DNA from: Candidatus Villigracilaceae bacterium
GTDB lineage: Bacteria; Chloroflexota; Anaerolineae; Anaerolineales; Villigracilaceae
NCBI GenBank assembly: GCA_026645935.1
Contig: JAPKMP010000001.1
Coordinates: forward strand, 248,001 to 312,000
Reading direction: 5' to 3'
Length of the DNA stretch: 64,000 bases
Part shown: piece after piece, positions 19,913 through 29,909 of the stretch
Position numbering within the stretch: the stretch's first letter is position 1
How the letters are laid out: every line of letters begins with the position of its first letter
The notes under the pieces: model-generated
Seen by the model: the letters and a program-made list of their open reading frames with translations, nothing else
Told to the model about the DNA's origin: nothing
The model's database searches: none
Position numbers and translations under genes: made by a program

Positions 19913-19982
19913 TTTTTCTCTCGAAGTAATTAAAATAAAAAGAGACAGTCGCCTTGAATGATAGACTGCCTCTTTTTTGTTC

Positions 19983-20732
19983 TTATGGCAATGCGTGGAT
20001 GGTGAAGTAATCGAACTGGGCGGGACCGGGCTCGGAGCCGTTCGCCTGGGCGGCGGTCAGCCCGACAAATCCAGCCGACATCGGCGATTGATGCGTGCCG
20101 ATCACCTGCCAGTTCGTTCCATCCAGGCTGCTGTAACCGGTATAGGAATTTCCTTCGCGGCGGAGTCTCAAGGAAACCGTATCCGTCCCGGTGATGGGGG
20201 TGGCGAAATTTTCCCCGCCGAAAGTCCCATTTACGAAGAGGTCGAAGTAAAAACCGTCTTTCGCCGGGCAGGGACCGCAAAAGGCGCGCCCGAATTGAAC
20301 GAAGTTCGGTCCGCTCTCGTAGATCACCAGCGCGGCGATCTGGAAGTTGCCTGCGGGCGAGAAATTAACCTTTGTCTCCAATTCGTAATTTCCCTTTGGC
20401 GCGGCGCGGAGCAGGAGATTCTTTACAGTCCCATCGCCAATGTAGCCGGGCTGGGCGTACATCTCCAACCAGCCGGGGTTGTTCGTAAGGCTGTAATACT
20501 TGTCGTCTTCGTTCGTCCACGACCAACCTTCGTCAATCTTTCCTTCGAAGCCGTCGCGAAAGAGAAGCGGATCGGGCGTTGGCGAAGGTTCGGGCGTGGA
20601 TGTGGGAGGGATAGGGGTATCCGTTGGCGGCGGGAGAGGAGGTTCTGTGGGTGTGGCGACGGGTGTGTTACACGACGAAAGAACGACCGCCAGGAGGATG
20701 AATTGAAGGAACGTTTTTCTTCTCATGGACAT
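19983..20732 (-). CDS. putative lipoprotein with Pro/Thr linker and lectin-like domain
   Basis: MSMRRKTFLQFILLAVVLSSCNTPVATPTEPPLPPPTDTPIPP; GEDKYY...SSLDGTNWQVIGTH. Confidence 0.65.
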   Translation of the reverse strand: MSMRRKTFLQFILLAVVLSSCNTPVATPTEPPLPPPTDTPIPPTSTPEPSPTPDPLLFRDGFEGKIDEGWSWTNEDDKYYSLTNNPGWLEMYAQPGYIGDGTVKNLLLRAAPKGNYELETKVNFSPAGNFQIAALVIYESGPNFVQFGRAFCGPCPAKDGFYFDLFVNGTFGGENFATPITGTDTVSLRLRREGNSYTGYSSLDGTNWQVIGTHQSPMSAGFVGLTAAQANGSEPGPAQFDYFTIHALP

Positions 20733-20836
20733 TTTCCTTTTTGAATGGGCATATATGTCCATTATATGAAGCCGAAAACGAAACGACAGTGACAAATGTC
20801 CGGTATTTTTAAAGGTCCCGGGGATCTGCCTCTCTA

Positions 20837-21205
20837 TTACCCCTTCACATACGACAACTTTTCGCAGATCAATTCATCCCGAACCTTGAAGACATCCACA
20901 CCGCGCACGTGACCGTCTCCCCAGTTGTAGCGCCAGCGCATCACACAATGATTGCCGAAGCCGAAGATTTCCTCGATCTCGATGTGCGCGTTTGGCGATT
21001 CACGGAAAAATTCCTGCCAGAATTGGGTCACTGCTTCTTTCCCCGAAAAAACCGTCCCATCTGGCGCGGGAGCTGTGTTCTCGAAGACGCAATCCTCCGT
21101 CATCAACTTCATCATGCCGGGAACGTCGTGCCGGTTGAACGCCTCATTGAATTCGAGCACGACCCGCACTCCCGCCTCGACTTTCGATAATTTTGCTGGG
21201 CTCAT
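20837..21205 (-). CDS. SnoaL/NTF2-like protein
   Basis: FNEAFNRHDVPGMMKLMTEDCVFENTAPAPDGTVFSGKEAVTQFWQEFF. Confidence 0.8.
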   Translation of the reverse strand: MSPAKLSKVEAGVRVVLEFNEAFNRHDVPGMMKLMTEDCVFENTAPAPDGTVFSGKEAVTQFWQEFFRESPNAHIEIEEIFGFGNHCVMRWRYNWGDGHVRGVDVFKVRDELICEKLSYVKG

Positions 21206-21291
21206 AAATTCTCCATTCGTATATTTGGCGTTCTTCCCGGACCGCGAGTCCAGGACAGACCAACACCCACAGGCGCGTATGAGAACGCGCT

Positions 21292-23148
21292 CTACTTCAT
21301 TTTTAGTGCGGCTTCGATGATTTTTTGCACGCGCGGCGTCATGCTCGATGGGTCGGGGTGCAAGCCTTCCACCAGAAGCGCGCTGTCGAAGATCTGCTCG
21401 ATGACAATGGTCTGCAATTCGGAGCCCGGTTCCAACTTGAGGAGGTTCTTCAAAATCTCGTGCGATGGATTTAGTTCAAGGACTTTTTTGGGAATCTCGT
21501 ACTCCTTGCCAAGATATTTATACACCCGTTGCAGGTCTGGATTGGAATTCGCGTCCGCATCCACCAGCCGCGCCACGGATGTGACCAGCCGATTGCTCGC
21601 GCGCACGTCTGTGACCCGCTCGCCCAATGCCTGCTTGAACTTCTCGATGAGCGAATTGAAATCGCCTTCCGGGATTTTCTCCGCTTCAGACTCCGCCCTG
21701 GGCTGATCCACCCCTTCGACCTCTGCCCCCGCGACGTTTTTCAGCTCGTAGTCCTTGAATTTGCGCAGACCCATCAACATGAACGAATCCATTGGCTCTG
21801 TCAGAAGTAGGACTTCCGTCTTGTTCACCTTGAACGCATCAAGGTGCGGACTCCGCAGTACGGATTTGGGGTCTTCGCCCACAATGTAGTAAATGACCTC
21901 CTGCCCATCCTTCATGCGCGAAGCGTATTCTTCCAGCGAAGACCAAACATCGGGCTGGAGATTCGTCTTGAACCGCAAAAGAGGCGTGATCGTCTCCGCA
22001 TCCGCCGGGCTGGCGGCAATCCCTTGTTTGAGATAAACACCGAATTCCTTCCAGAATGTGTTGTATTTCTCCGCATCCTTCTTCGCCAGCGACTCCAGTT
22101 CCTTGATGACCTGGTTGGTCAGCACCTTTTTCAACTTTGGCATCAATCCGCTCGATTGCACGGTCTCGCGCGAAACATTGAGCGGCAAATCCTCCGAATC
22201 CACGACGCCCTGCACGAAGCGCAGATACTCAGGCAGCAGGTCCTTGTTGTATTCGTCGATTAATATGTTGCGCGAGTACAACTTCAAGCCGTCATCCTTG
22301 CGAAGGGAAAAGACTCCGCGCTCGGCTTTGGCAGGGATGTACAGCAGGGCATACAATTGCACGGGCGCATCCGTGGCCAGGTGGATGTGCAGAAGCGGGT
22401 CTTCGAAATCGAGCGTCGTCTGACGGTAGAAATCCTTGTATTCCTCTTCCTTGATTTCGTTGCGAGCCGTGCGCCACAGCGACGTCTGTTTGTTTACCGG
22501 CTTTTCTTCGCTTCCAACATAAATGGGAAAGCCGATGTAATCGGAATGTTTGTGGATGATGTTCTTGACGCGATATTCCTCGGCAAATTCCGCCGCGTCC
22601 TCTTTGAGTTTTATCTCGACCCGCGTGCCGCGTTCGGTCATATCAGCCGGACTCACTTCGTATGAGTCATCTCCGGTTGCATGCCAACTCACCGCCTGCG
22701 CATCCGGGCGGAAGGACCGCGACGTGACCCGCACCCATTCAGCCACCATGAAGACCGAATAGAATCCCACCCCGAACTGACCGATCATGCCCGAGGCGTC
22801 GAGGTTCTTATCCTTTGCTGCTTCCAGAAATTTCCGCGCGCTGGATTGGGCAATCGTGCCGAGATGGTCGATGATCTCCTCGCGCGTCATGCCGATTCCC
22901 GTATCCGTGATCGTAAGCGTGCGATTGTCTTTGTCGGCTTTGATATGGATCTTTAGTTCCGCTTTGGGATCGACCACATCCTGCGTCGTCAGCATCTCGA
23001 AGCGCAGGCGGTTGATCGCATCCGAGGCGTTCGAGATCAGTTCGCGCAAAAAGACCTCGCGGTCCTTATACAGCGAATGGATGAGGATATGAAGCAGCTG
23101 CCTGGTCTCTGCCTTGAAGTTGAACTGCTGGGGGGCGGTATCCGTCAT
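21292..23148 (-). CDS. htpG: molecular chaperone HtpG (Hsp90)
   Basis: FKAETRQLLHILIHSLYKDREVFLRELISNASDAINRLRFE. Confidence 0.98.
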   Translation of the reverse strand: MTDTAPQQFNFKAETRQLLHILIHSLYKDREVFLRELISNASDAINRLRFEMLTTQDVVDPKAELKIHIKADKDNRTLTITDTGIGMTREEIIDHLGTIAQSSARKFLEAAKDKNLDASGMIGQFGVGFYSVFMVAEWVRVTSRSFRPDAQAVSWHATGDDSYEVSPADMTERGTRVEIKLKEDAAEFAEEYRVKNIIHKHSDYIGFPIYVGSEEKPVNKQTSLWRTARNEIKEEEYKDFYRQTTLDFEDPLLHIHLATDAPVQLYALLYIPAKAERGVFSLRKDDGLKLYSRNILIDEYNKDLLPEYLRFVQGVVDSEDLPLNVSRETVQSSGLMPKLKKVLTNQVIKELESLAKKDAEKYNTFWKEFGVYLKQGIAASPADAETITPLLRFKTNLQPDVWSSLEEYASRMKDGQEVIYYIVGEDPKSVLRSPHLDAFKVNKTEVLLLTEPMDSFMLMGLRKFKDYELKNVAGAEVEGVDQPRAESEAEKIPEGDFNSLIEKFKQALGERVTDVRASNRLVTSVARLVDADANSNPDLQRVYKYLGKEYEIPKKVLELNPSHEILKNLLKLEPGSELQTIVIEQIFDSALLVEGLHPDPSSMTPRVQKIIEAALKMK

Positions 23149-23397
23149 GCCTGCCTCCTGGGGGACGAAGTTGTTTCCTTGTTATATCCGGCTTGCGTAA
23201 AAATTTCGTAAGAGAATCCGCCCATCCTGGTGACCTTTGTCACTTTGGCGGGAAGGTCGTAAAGCCTATAATTTTTGAAGAAAACAGAAAAGACGCGTAG
23301 CGGAGGCTTTCCCTGAACTGTCCGTCCACGTGTGCCTGCAGCACAGTGCGGGCAGGACAGGCTATCGTCCGTTGTGCATGATAAAAGGAGAATACGA

Positions 23398-23889
23398 ATG
23401 TCGAAGCTCGATGGAATGGTTCAAGATTTTCTCACCCAAAAACGGATCGCGGTTGTGGGCGTTTCGGACAAACGCGAAACGGGCTGCAATCTGGCTTATC
23501 AAAGATTCAAGGATGCGGGTTACGAAGTCTTCGCGGTCAACCCGCGCATCGCCTCCTTCCAGGGCGACGCCTGTTACCCCGACCTGAAATCGATTCCGTC
23601 CAAGCCGGATGCTGTCTTCATTCTCGCCAGCCCCAAAGTGACCGACCAGGTTGTGAATCAATGCGTGGACTTGGGAATCAAGCACGTCTGGATGCACTGC
23701 ATGATGGGCACCAAGCCCGGTCTCGTCCCAAGCATGACCAGCGTCTCGCATTCGGCGGTGGATGTGTGCAAAGCCCACGGCATCGCCGTCATCCCCGGCT
23801 CGTGCCCCAACCAGTATTTGAATCCCGACGGCGGTCACAAATTGATGCGCGGACTTTGGAAATTGTTCGGCTTCATGAGCGTGAATTAG
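23398..23889 (+). CDS. CoA-binding domain protein (YccU-like)
   Basis: KRIAVVGVSDKRETGCNLAYQRFKDAGYEVFAVNPRI...GIAVIPGSCPNQYL. Confidence 0.82.
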   Translation: MSKLDGMVQDFLTQKRIAVVGVSDKRETGCNLAYQRFKDAGYEVFAVNPRIASFQGDACYPDLKSIPSKPDAVFILASPKVTDQVVNQCVDLGIKHVWMHCMMGTKPGLVPSMTSVSHSAVDVCKAHGIAVIPGSCPNQYLNPDGGHKLMRGLWKLFGFMSVN

Positions 23890-24253
23890 GAAACTCCTCC
23901 TTCATCATCCGTTCAAACCCTCGTTTCGTGAGTTGACTTAACTCCTCGAACAAGCCTTTCTCGACCTTCTTGAAATTGAAGCAGGATTTTCCCTGCATGT
24001 GCTTCTTGAGTTCGGACGAGATCCCTTTCAACAGGTCGGGATACATGTAAATAGGCATGAGATAGAACGAGACGTATTTCTTTTTGATATGCGTCGATGC
24101 GAAGTACAGTTCCTTTTTCCATTTCTCGCTGTAGGGACCGTCGAGATAGTACACGTCCTTTGTGTTGCTCTTGACGGTCAGTTTTTTTGCATAGGGTTTG
24201 AGAATGGTTTTCAGGGATTCAAAGACGGCAGGGAATTCATTTTGAGCAGGCAT
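23873..24253 (-). CDS. DUF1801-like protein
   Basis: KKELYFASTHIKKKYVSFYLMPIYMYPDLLKGISSELKKHMQGKSCFNFKKVE. Confidence 0.55.
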   Translation of the reverse strand: MPAQNEFPAVFESLKTILKPYAKKLTVKSNTKDVYYLDGPYSEKWKKELYFASTHIKKKYVSFYLMPIYMYPDLLKGISSELKKHMQGKSCFNFKKVEKGLFEELSQLTKRGFERMMKEEFPNSRS

Positions 24254-24277
24254 GAGTTTTACCTCTTCTAAAGTAGC

Positions 24278-24808
24278 TTACTGAACGACGATTTCCATAA
24301 ATACGGTATCACCGAAAAGATTCCCATACGGGTCTTGCGCCTGCCAGATGGTTTGATACGTCCCTGGCTCGGCGGGGGCGGTGAAAACGATGCGGAGGGT
24401 GACTTGCACTCCAGCGCGCGCGGGGAAGAGGGGTTGTTCTTCTGAAATGCCGAGGGTGTAGCCGCCGACCCATTTTAATTTGTAGGTTGCATCCCAGTCG
24501 CAGGTTCCATCGTTTTGGACGAGCCATTGTTTGTCGATGGCTGTGTCGGGTGAAAATGCCGTTCCGTCTTCGACGGTCAGGTCGTCGAGGAAGGTCAACT
24601 CATTTGTGCAGGGACCGAGGTCTGGAGTCAGAGTCGGCGGGAGGGTGGGTGTGGGCGTGGATGTTGGCGTTGGAGGAATCGCTGTGGGTTGAATCGCTGT
24701 CGGCGGACGGAAAGGCGTCGGCGTGGGTGGGGGGGAACAGGCAGCAGCGAAACAAAGGATAGGGGGCAGAATCAGGAATCGGCTAAGAAAGAAGCGGGGC
24801 GGCATCAT
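24278..24808 (-). CDS. lipoprotein with NBR1-Ig-like domain
   Basis: CFAAACSPPPTPTP...; DKQWLVQNDGTCDWDATYKLKWVGGYTLG...PGTYQTIWQAQDPYGNLFGD. Confidence 0.75.
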   Translation of the reverse strand: MMPPRFFLSRFLILPPILCFAAACSPPPTPTPFRPPTAIQPTAIPPTPTSTPTPTLPPTLTPDLGPCTNELTFLDDLTVEDGTAFSPDTAIDKQWLVQNDGTCDWDATYKLKWVGGYTLGISEEQPLFPARAGVQVTLRIVFTAPAEPGTYQTIWQAQDPYGNLFGDTVFMEIVVQ

Positions 24809-24844
24809 AAGAAAAAGTGGACACGTTTCCGTGTCCACTGTATT

Positions 24845-25954
24845 TTACGCTTCTTCTTCATTCCCGGCTGGGACTTCTTCGCCACCGCCGTCGCCCATAT
24901 CGAGCGGAAGGGCGATCTCGCCGCTCAACGATTTCTGGCGGATGACGCTCTCGATCTCGTTCATCAGGTCGGGGTTGGAGCGCAGGTAATCCTTGGCGTT
25001 CTCGCGTCCCTGACCGATGCGGATATCGCCATAGGAGAAGAATGCGCCGCGCTTCTGGATGACCTCGAACTTGGTCGCCAGGTCGAGCACATCGCCGCTC
25101 TTCGAGATGCCTTCGTTGAACATGATGTCGAACTCGGCGGTGCGGAACGGTGGCGCGACTTTGTTCTTGACGACCTTGACGCGGGTGCGGTTGCCAATGA
25201 CCTCCTCGCCCAGTTTGATGGACTGGATGCGGCGCACGTCGAGGCGCAGGGAGGCGTAGAACTTGAGCGCCTGACCGCCCGTGGTGGTTTCGGGGTTGCC
25301 GAACATGACGCCGATCTTCTGGCGGAGTTGGTTTGTGAAGATGACGGAGGTTTTGGTCTGGTTGATGGCGCCGGAGAGTTTGCGCAGAGCCTGAGACATG
25401 AGCCTTGCCTGAACGCCCATCGTGGCGTCGCCCATGTCGCCTTCGATCTCGGAACGCGGAACGAGAGCGGCGACGGAGTCGACGACGACGACATCCACTG
25501 CGCCGGAGCGGACGAGGGTCTCGGCAATTTCGAGCGCCTGTTCGCCGGTATCGGGTTGCGAGACGAGCAGGTTGTCAATATCCACACCGAGGCGCGCGGC
25601 ATAGACGGGGTCGAGCGCATGTTCCATGTCTATGAAAGCGGCCGTGCCGCCCGCCTTTTGCGATTCGGCGACGATGTGCAAACAAAGCGTGGTCTTGCCG
25701 GAGGATTCAGGTCCATAGATTTCGATCACACGCCCGCGCGGAACGCCGCCCACGCCGAGGGCGATGTCGAGGGAGAGCGAGCCGGTGGGGATGATCTCGG
25801 TGACCATGCCTTGCGCTTCGCCGAGACGCATGATGGAGCCGTCGCCGTAACGTTTGAGGATGTCGCCGACTGCTTTATCTAAAACGGCGCGTTTTGCGTT
25901 ATCGATATTTTGAGTGGATGCAGACTCTGCGGCTGCGGCGCGTTTTCTGGCCAT
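24845..25954 (-). CDS. recA: RecA recombinase
   Basis: [43 protein letters not shown]. Confidence 0.99.
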   Translation of the reverse strand: MARKRAAAAESASTQNIDNAKRAVLDKAVGDILKRYGDGSIMRLGEAQGMVTEIIPTGSLSLDIALGVGGVPRGRVIEIYGPESSGKTTLCLHIVAESQKAGGTAAFIDMEHALDPVYAARLGVDIDNLLVSQPDTGEQALEIAETLVRSGAVDVVVVDSVAALVPRSEIEGDMGDATMGVQARLMSQALRKLSGAINQTKTSVIFTNQLRQKIGVMFGNPETTTGGQALKFYASLRLDVRRIQSIKLGEEVIGNRTRVKVVKNKVAPPFRTAEFDIMFNEGISKSGDVLDLATKFEVIQKRGAFFSYGDIRIGQGRENAKDYLRSNPDLMNEIESVIRQKSLSGEIALPLDMGDGGGEEVPAGNEEEA

Positions 25955-26121
25955 GTGTTTTTCTCCGATTTCGGTAGTTTATAAAATTGCGTAGGTTGCG
26001 CTCTCTAGCGCAATACAGGAGGTAAAAACCGCCAATTACGCGGATTCATAAAACACCGATTTTTGTTCTTAACCACAAAGGATACAGGTTCGATAGGGGT
26101 TGGGTGGGTTAAGTATGGGCG

Positions 26122-26149
26122 AGTATAGCACAGATGTTCTGACTGTCAA
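26122..26149 (-). promoter_or_regulatory. recA promoter with LexA-like box in the spacer
   Basis: Minus strand TTGACA-GTCAGAACATCTGTGC-TATACT; GAACATCTGTGC is one mismatch from GAACN4GTTC. Confidence 0.65.
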
Positions 26150-26182
26150 GTACGTTTCGTGTTCCAGTCATTAGGAGCGTTC

Positions 26183-26242
26183 TTAACGCAAGGACGCTAA
26201 GTTTGAATTGTTTTTTTTGCGCCTTCGCGCCATTGCGTTTAA
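26183..26242. repeat. octamer-type inverted repeat
   Basis: TTAACGCAAGGACGCTAAG ... GCGCCTTCGCGCCATTGCGTTTAA. Confidence 0.5.
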
Positions 26243-27321
26243 GGTTTGGGAGTCGGCGTAGGCGGCAAAGCCTCGGGCAGGAACTCCAAGGTCGGCGCGG
26301 GCGGGCGGGCGACGGTGAAGCCTTCTTCATTCTTATACGTGAAGTAAGTGACCTGACCGGGGAAGATCTCCACCCAGGTCTGTACGCGCTCATCGTCATA
26401 CTTGAACGAGACTTTATAAATCCCCGCGGGCAGGTCGCCGAGGACAAGATTCTCTTGATAGTACGGGTCCGGGTTGACCGCGCCTCCCTTGCCATAGGTC
26501 CGAACCGTGAACGTCCGCGAGGCGCGTTCCGGCGCGACCAACACTTCCATCTGCTGGATCAGTTCGTCTTTTTCGTTCACGATGCGTCCCGCCAGAACGC
26601 CCCATCCTTGCGGGGGAGCGATCCACAACTCGGGGTTGTATGTATAGAAGAAGGAATTATTCGGGAAGCGCACCTCGAAATGCAAATGCGGACCCGTCGT
26701 CGCGCCGGTCGAACCGACGAAGCCGATAACTTCGCCCGTTTCCACATGCTGGCTGACGATCACGTTCATCAGGCTCATGTGAGCATAGATCGTATATAAC
26801 TGCTGGTCGTTGTAACCGAAGTCATGCCGGATCGCCACAGCCAGTCCATACGGATCGGTCGTATCGCCGGGCGTTTCAAGAAACAAACCCCAACCAGCCC
26901 AAACCACCGTCCCAGGTCCTGCCGCCAAGATCGGTGTACCTTCGGGCGAAGGGATGTCCACACCGGTATGCACGATATTGCGCCCAAAGAACACGCCGCC
27001 ATAACGATAATCCGCAACGGGCCAATTGGTCTGGTTTGCGGCAATGGGACGGGTGAAAAAGAAATGATCGTAGGGAGAGATCGCCCACGGCACCGGGTAA
27101 AGAGGCGGACGCCAGTTCGTGATTGGTTCCGCGCCGGGTGTGGGAAGGCTGAACTGAAACGGCTGGGGCGATGGAGTGACCACCGCCTCGAACGGGACCT
27201 CGGGCTGACTCAGCGCTTCGGGCTGGATCACCGGCGTGGGCGGGGGGACATTCCCGACTTCGTAGTTGCAGGCGGTGAGGAGGAGAATTGAGAGAATTGG
27301 GAGGAATCGTTTGAGAGTCAT
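26239..27321 (-). CDS. M23-family peptidase (lipoprotein)
   Basis: SILLLTACNYEVG; NIVHTGVDIPSPEGTPILAAGPGTVVWAG...TGPHLHFEVRFP. Confidence 0.88.
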   Translation of the reverse strand: MTLKRFLPILSILLLTACNYEVGNVPPPTPVIQPEALSQPEVPFEAVVTPSPQPFQFSLPTPGAEPITNWRPPLYPVPWAISPYDHFFFTRPIAANQTNWPVADYRYGGVFFGRNIVHTGVDIPSPEGTPILAAGPGTVVWAGWGLFLETPGDTTDPYGLAVAIRHDFGYNDQQLYTIYAHMSLMNVIVSQHVETGEVIGFVGSTGATTGPHLHFEVRFPNNSFFYTYNPELWIAPPQGWGVLAGRIVNEKDELIQQMEVLVAPERASRTFTVRTYGKGGAVNPDPYYQENLVLGDLPAGIYKVSFKYDDERVQTWVEIFPGQVTYFTYKNEEGFTVARPPAPTLEFLPEALPPTPTPKP

Positions 27322-27331
27322 TGTTCTGCTC

Positions 27332-27361
27332 TCGGCGGCGGGGACGCCGCCGAGGACGGCG
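27332..27361. repeat. GGCGGC palindromic element
   Basis: TCGGCGGCGGGGACGCCGCCGAGGACGGCG. Confidence 0.5.
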
Positions 27362-27375
27362 ACTGGAGCAAACTG

Positions 27376-29190
27376 CTAAGGAATCACCGTTGGCGGAGTG
27401 GGCGTGGCTGTGGGCGGAAGCGGCGTGGATGTGATCGTCGGGGTCAGCGACGGTGTGAAGGTCATGCGCGGCGTGCGGGTGGGGCGTTTCGTCGGCGTGA
27501 GAGTCGCTGTGTTCGTGGGAGTCAACGTCGGAGCCAGAACTTTGGTCGGCGTGACGAGCGCTTCGACCGGATACAACTCCTGCATGGCTTGGTACCAATT
27601 CAAACCGCCGGTCATTGCATAGGTGGTGAAGCGCGCGCCTTTGTAATAAGTGCGCCAGGTCGGTAATGAAGGCAATCGTTCCCAGCCGTAAGCTTGCGCG
27701 AGGAAAGTGACGTCCACCCAATACCCGGCAGGGACGGGCGCATAATCGCCGCCCTGCTCATACGTGCGCGGATCGAGATCGTAACGCGAATTGAGATTCC
27801 ACGGCGCATTGTGGATCGGCTCGCCGAGCGAACCGTCCTGCACGGCGCAGCGGATGTAAACCCGCCAATAGGTCAACGCGCCGACATCTTCGCGGAGAGT
27901 CACCATCCAACCGGCGTTGGACATCAACGAGTTGATCGCAAAGGCGCGGCCCGTGTAAAGCCAGTCATCGTCCAGGCCCGGTTCGAGGGAAGTCGTCAAG
28001 GGGACGAATGCGTTCTCCAGGCTTGCAAGCGCATCCCAGCCAGCCTCCTGTGAGACGCGCTGTCGCAGGGCGTTGAACGATTCGTCGACCAGGTCGTGCA
28101 ATTGCGGGAAGGGCGCCTGAACATCGTTGATCGGAACAACGGTGAAACGCTGGTTGGGCACATCTCCGCCCGGGGTGACGATGGGCGACCAAAGCGCTCC
28201 CGGCGTTTGACCCGCGGCCTGGGTCCACGAATCAGGCAAAGGCTGGGGAAGAGCCGCGCTTCCCCAGGTCATGCCGCGAACGCGTCCGCTGAGGGGGAGC
28301 GATGAGATCAGGACATCGCCTTCGAGATCGTACATCGTCAGGAAGGTTTGATTGGCGGTTATGACTGCCGCCAGCACGCGGTCTTCGGCTGCGTTCCATG
28401 TGCCGATGCTTCCGTCGCCGACCCAATGCGCGGAGCGATTCGGTTCGGCGGCATTCCAGATATACAAGCCGCTGAAGCCGACGGTCTGCGAAATGGATGA
28501 CCACAACAATTGCGAGCCGTCGCGATTCCAGAACGGGAAGTTCTCGGAGGCGAACGGCGTGTTGCTCAGGTTTTGATAGCGGTCGTCGCCGGCAAGGTCG
28601 AGGTCTGCAAGCCACACGTCGCTGTCGCCGCCGCGCGTGGAGATGAAAGCCACATGCCGCCCGTCCGGCGCCCAGGCAGGAGAGTGATCCGATGCGGGAT
28701 GCTGGGTGAGCGGCACGATCTCGCCTGTATCCACATTGACGACCGCGATCTCGAGATTTTCGTTTTGATATGTTTCGAACGCCAGCCATTGCCCATCCGG
28801 CGACCACGATGGAGCCGAATCATATTGCAGCGAGTTGGTGACCTGTTTGATCTCGCCGGTATCGAGCGCCATCACGTACAAATCCCAATCGCCGTCGCGG
28901 TCCGACGCAAATGCGATTCTTGTTCTTTCCGGGTTGAACGCCGGGGTGATGTCGTTTGAATCCCCGGATGTGATGCGCGCAAACGCCAGGTCGTGCGAGC
29001 GGAAAAGAAAGAGATGGGCGAACCCGTTCTCTTCGATGGAAAGGAAAGCCGCCTCACTGGCGGGATCGATGACCCGCACTGGAGTCTCTTCGATGATCTC
29101 CGGCTCATTCGTCGGGACGCCTGTCACCTGCGCTTCAGGCTGGACGCACGCTCCGAGCAGGAGACTTATTAATACAACAATTAATGTCAC
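27376..29190 (-). CDS. lipoprotein with TolB-like WD40/PD40 propeller and Thr/Pro-rich C-terminus
   Basis: GTG start gives VTLIVVLISLLLGACVQPEAQ; IAFASDRDGDWDLYVMALDTGEIKQVTNSLQYDSAPSWSPDGQWLAFE. Confidence 0.8.
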   Translation of the reverse strand: MTLIVVLISLLLGACVQPEAQVTGVPTNEPEIIEETPVRVIDPASEAAFLSIEENGFAHLFLFRSHDLAFARITSGDSNDITPAFNPERTRIAFASDRDGDWDLYVMALDTGEIKQVTNSLQYDSAPSWSPDGQWLAFETYQNENLEIAVVNVDTGEIVPLTQHPASDHSPAWAPDGRHVAFISTRGGDSDVWLADLDLAGDDRYQNLSNTPFASENFPFWNRDGSQLLWSSISQTVGFSGLYIWNAAEPNRSAHWVGDGSIGTWNAAEDRVLAAVITANQTFLTMYDLEGDVLISSLPLSGRVRGMTWGSAALPQPLPDSWTQAAGQTPGALWSPIVTPGGDVPNQRFTVVPINDVQAPFPQLHDLVDESFNALRQRVSQEAGWDALASLENAFVPLTTSLEPGLDDDWLYTGRAFAINSLMSNAGWMVTLREDVGALTYWRVYIRCAVQDGSLGEPIHNAPWNLNSRYDLDPRTYEQGGDYAPVPAGYWVDVTFLAQAYGWERLPSLPTWRTYYKGARFTTYAMTGGLNWYQAMQELYPVEALVTPTKVLAPTLTPTNTATLTPTKRPTRTPRMTFTPSLTPTITSTPLPPTATPTPPTVIP

Positions 29191-29223
29191 TCTTCCCCTT
29201 GGCTTCGCTCCCTCAGAATGACA
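29191..29223. repeat. half-copy of the dispersed GTCATTCTGAGCG-type repeat
   Basis: TTGGCTTCGCTCCCTCAGAATGACA. Confidence 0.5.
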
Positions 29224-29242
29224 GATGCCATGTAGAATCATA

Positions 29243-29602
29243 TTAATTTGTACCCGCCTGAGGATGTACTTCGAACGTGATTTGACGCGGCTCGTCCGAG
29301 GGACCGTCATCCGGATAATACAACCGCGCATGGAGCGTGTACGGATTCCGCAACTCGCCGCGGATGTGCATGGTAAATTCCAGTTTCCAACTCAACGGCT
29401 CGACGATGCTTGTCGAGGCGACTTCGTCATCATCGGCGTCGTGCAAACTGACTTCGATGTACGGGCGTTTTTGGAACGGTGTGATCTCCAAATTGACCCG
29501 CAGCCGCCGCCCGTCGGGCCAGGCTTCGGCGGTCAGCGACGTGATGCGCGTCTCTTCGGGCACCGCGCGTGTGAGATTATCCTCGGGAAAGAAAAAATCC
29601 AT
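29243..29602 (-). CDS. hypothetical protein
   Basis: 119-aa ORF of normal codon composition, between PD40 gene and repeat. Confidence 0.6.
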   Translation of the reverse strand: MDFFFPEDNLTRAVPEETRITSLTAEAWPDGRRLRVNLEITPFQKRPYIEVSLHDADDDEVASTSIVEPLSWKLEFTMHIRGELRNPYTLHARLYYPDDGPSDEPRQITFEVHPQAGTN

Positions 29603-29670
29603 GCCGGCGATTATACCCGTTGGGGTTGGGCAAGGTTTGCAAGTGCGCGTGTGAGTTGGATTACAGTTTC

Positions 29671-29705
29671 ATTAGGGATTAGAGGATTGGAGACTGGTGA
29701 TTGGT
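29671..29705 (+). repeat. degenerate heptanucleotide tandem repeat
   Basis: ATTAGGG ATTAGAG GATTGGA GACTGGT GATTGGT. Confidence 0.6.
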
Positions 29706-29909
29706 TGTTGCCTGCGAAAATGGATAGGCGTATAATGAGCGCTAGTAAAGTAGATTAAGGTATATTGATGGTATAAATGCTAATAGGTTTTCTGAATTAC
29801 ATCCTAAACAGAGTGCTATTCCGCGGTTAGAAAATATTGTAATTAAGAAATATTTATTCCTTCAGAAATTAACCTGAGATGAAATTACAATCTGATCAAG
29901 GAGGCGATA

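Noticed and set aside
24689-25882. 397-aa plus-strand ORF opposite recA
   Set aside because: Antisense shadow ORF of recA.
27376-29331. Full 651-aa form of the PD40 lipoprotein ORF
   Set aside because: A lipoprotein signal begins at the GTG at 29190; the upstream part lies over a dispersed repeat.
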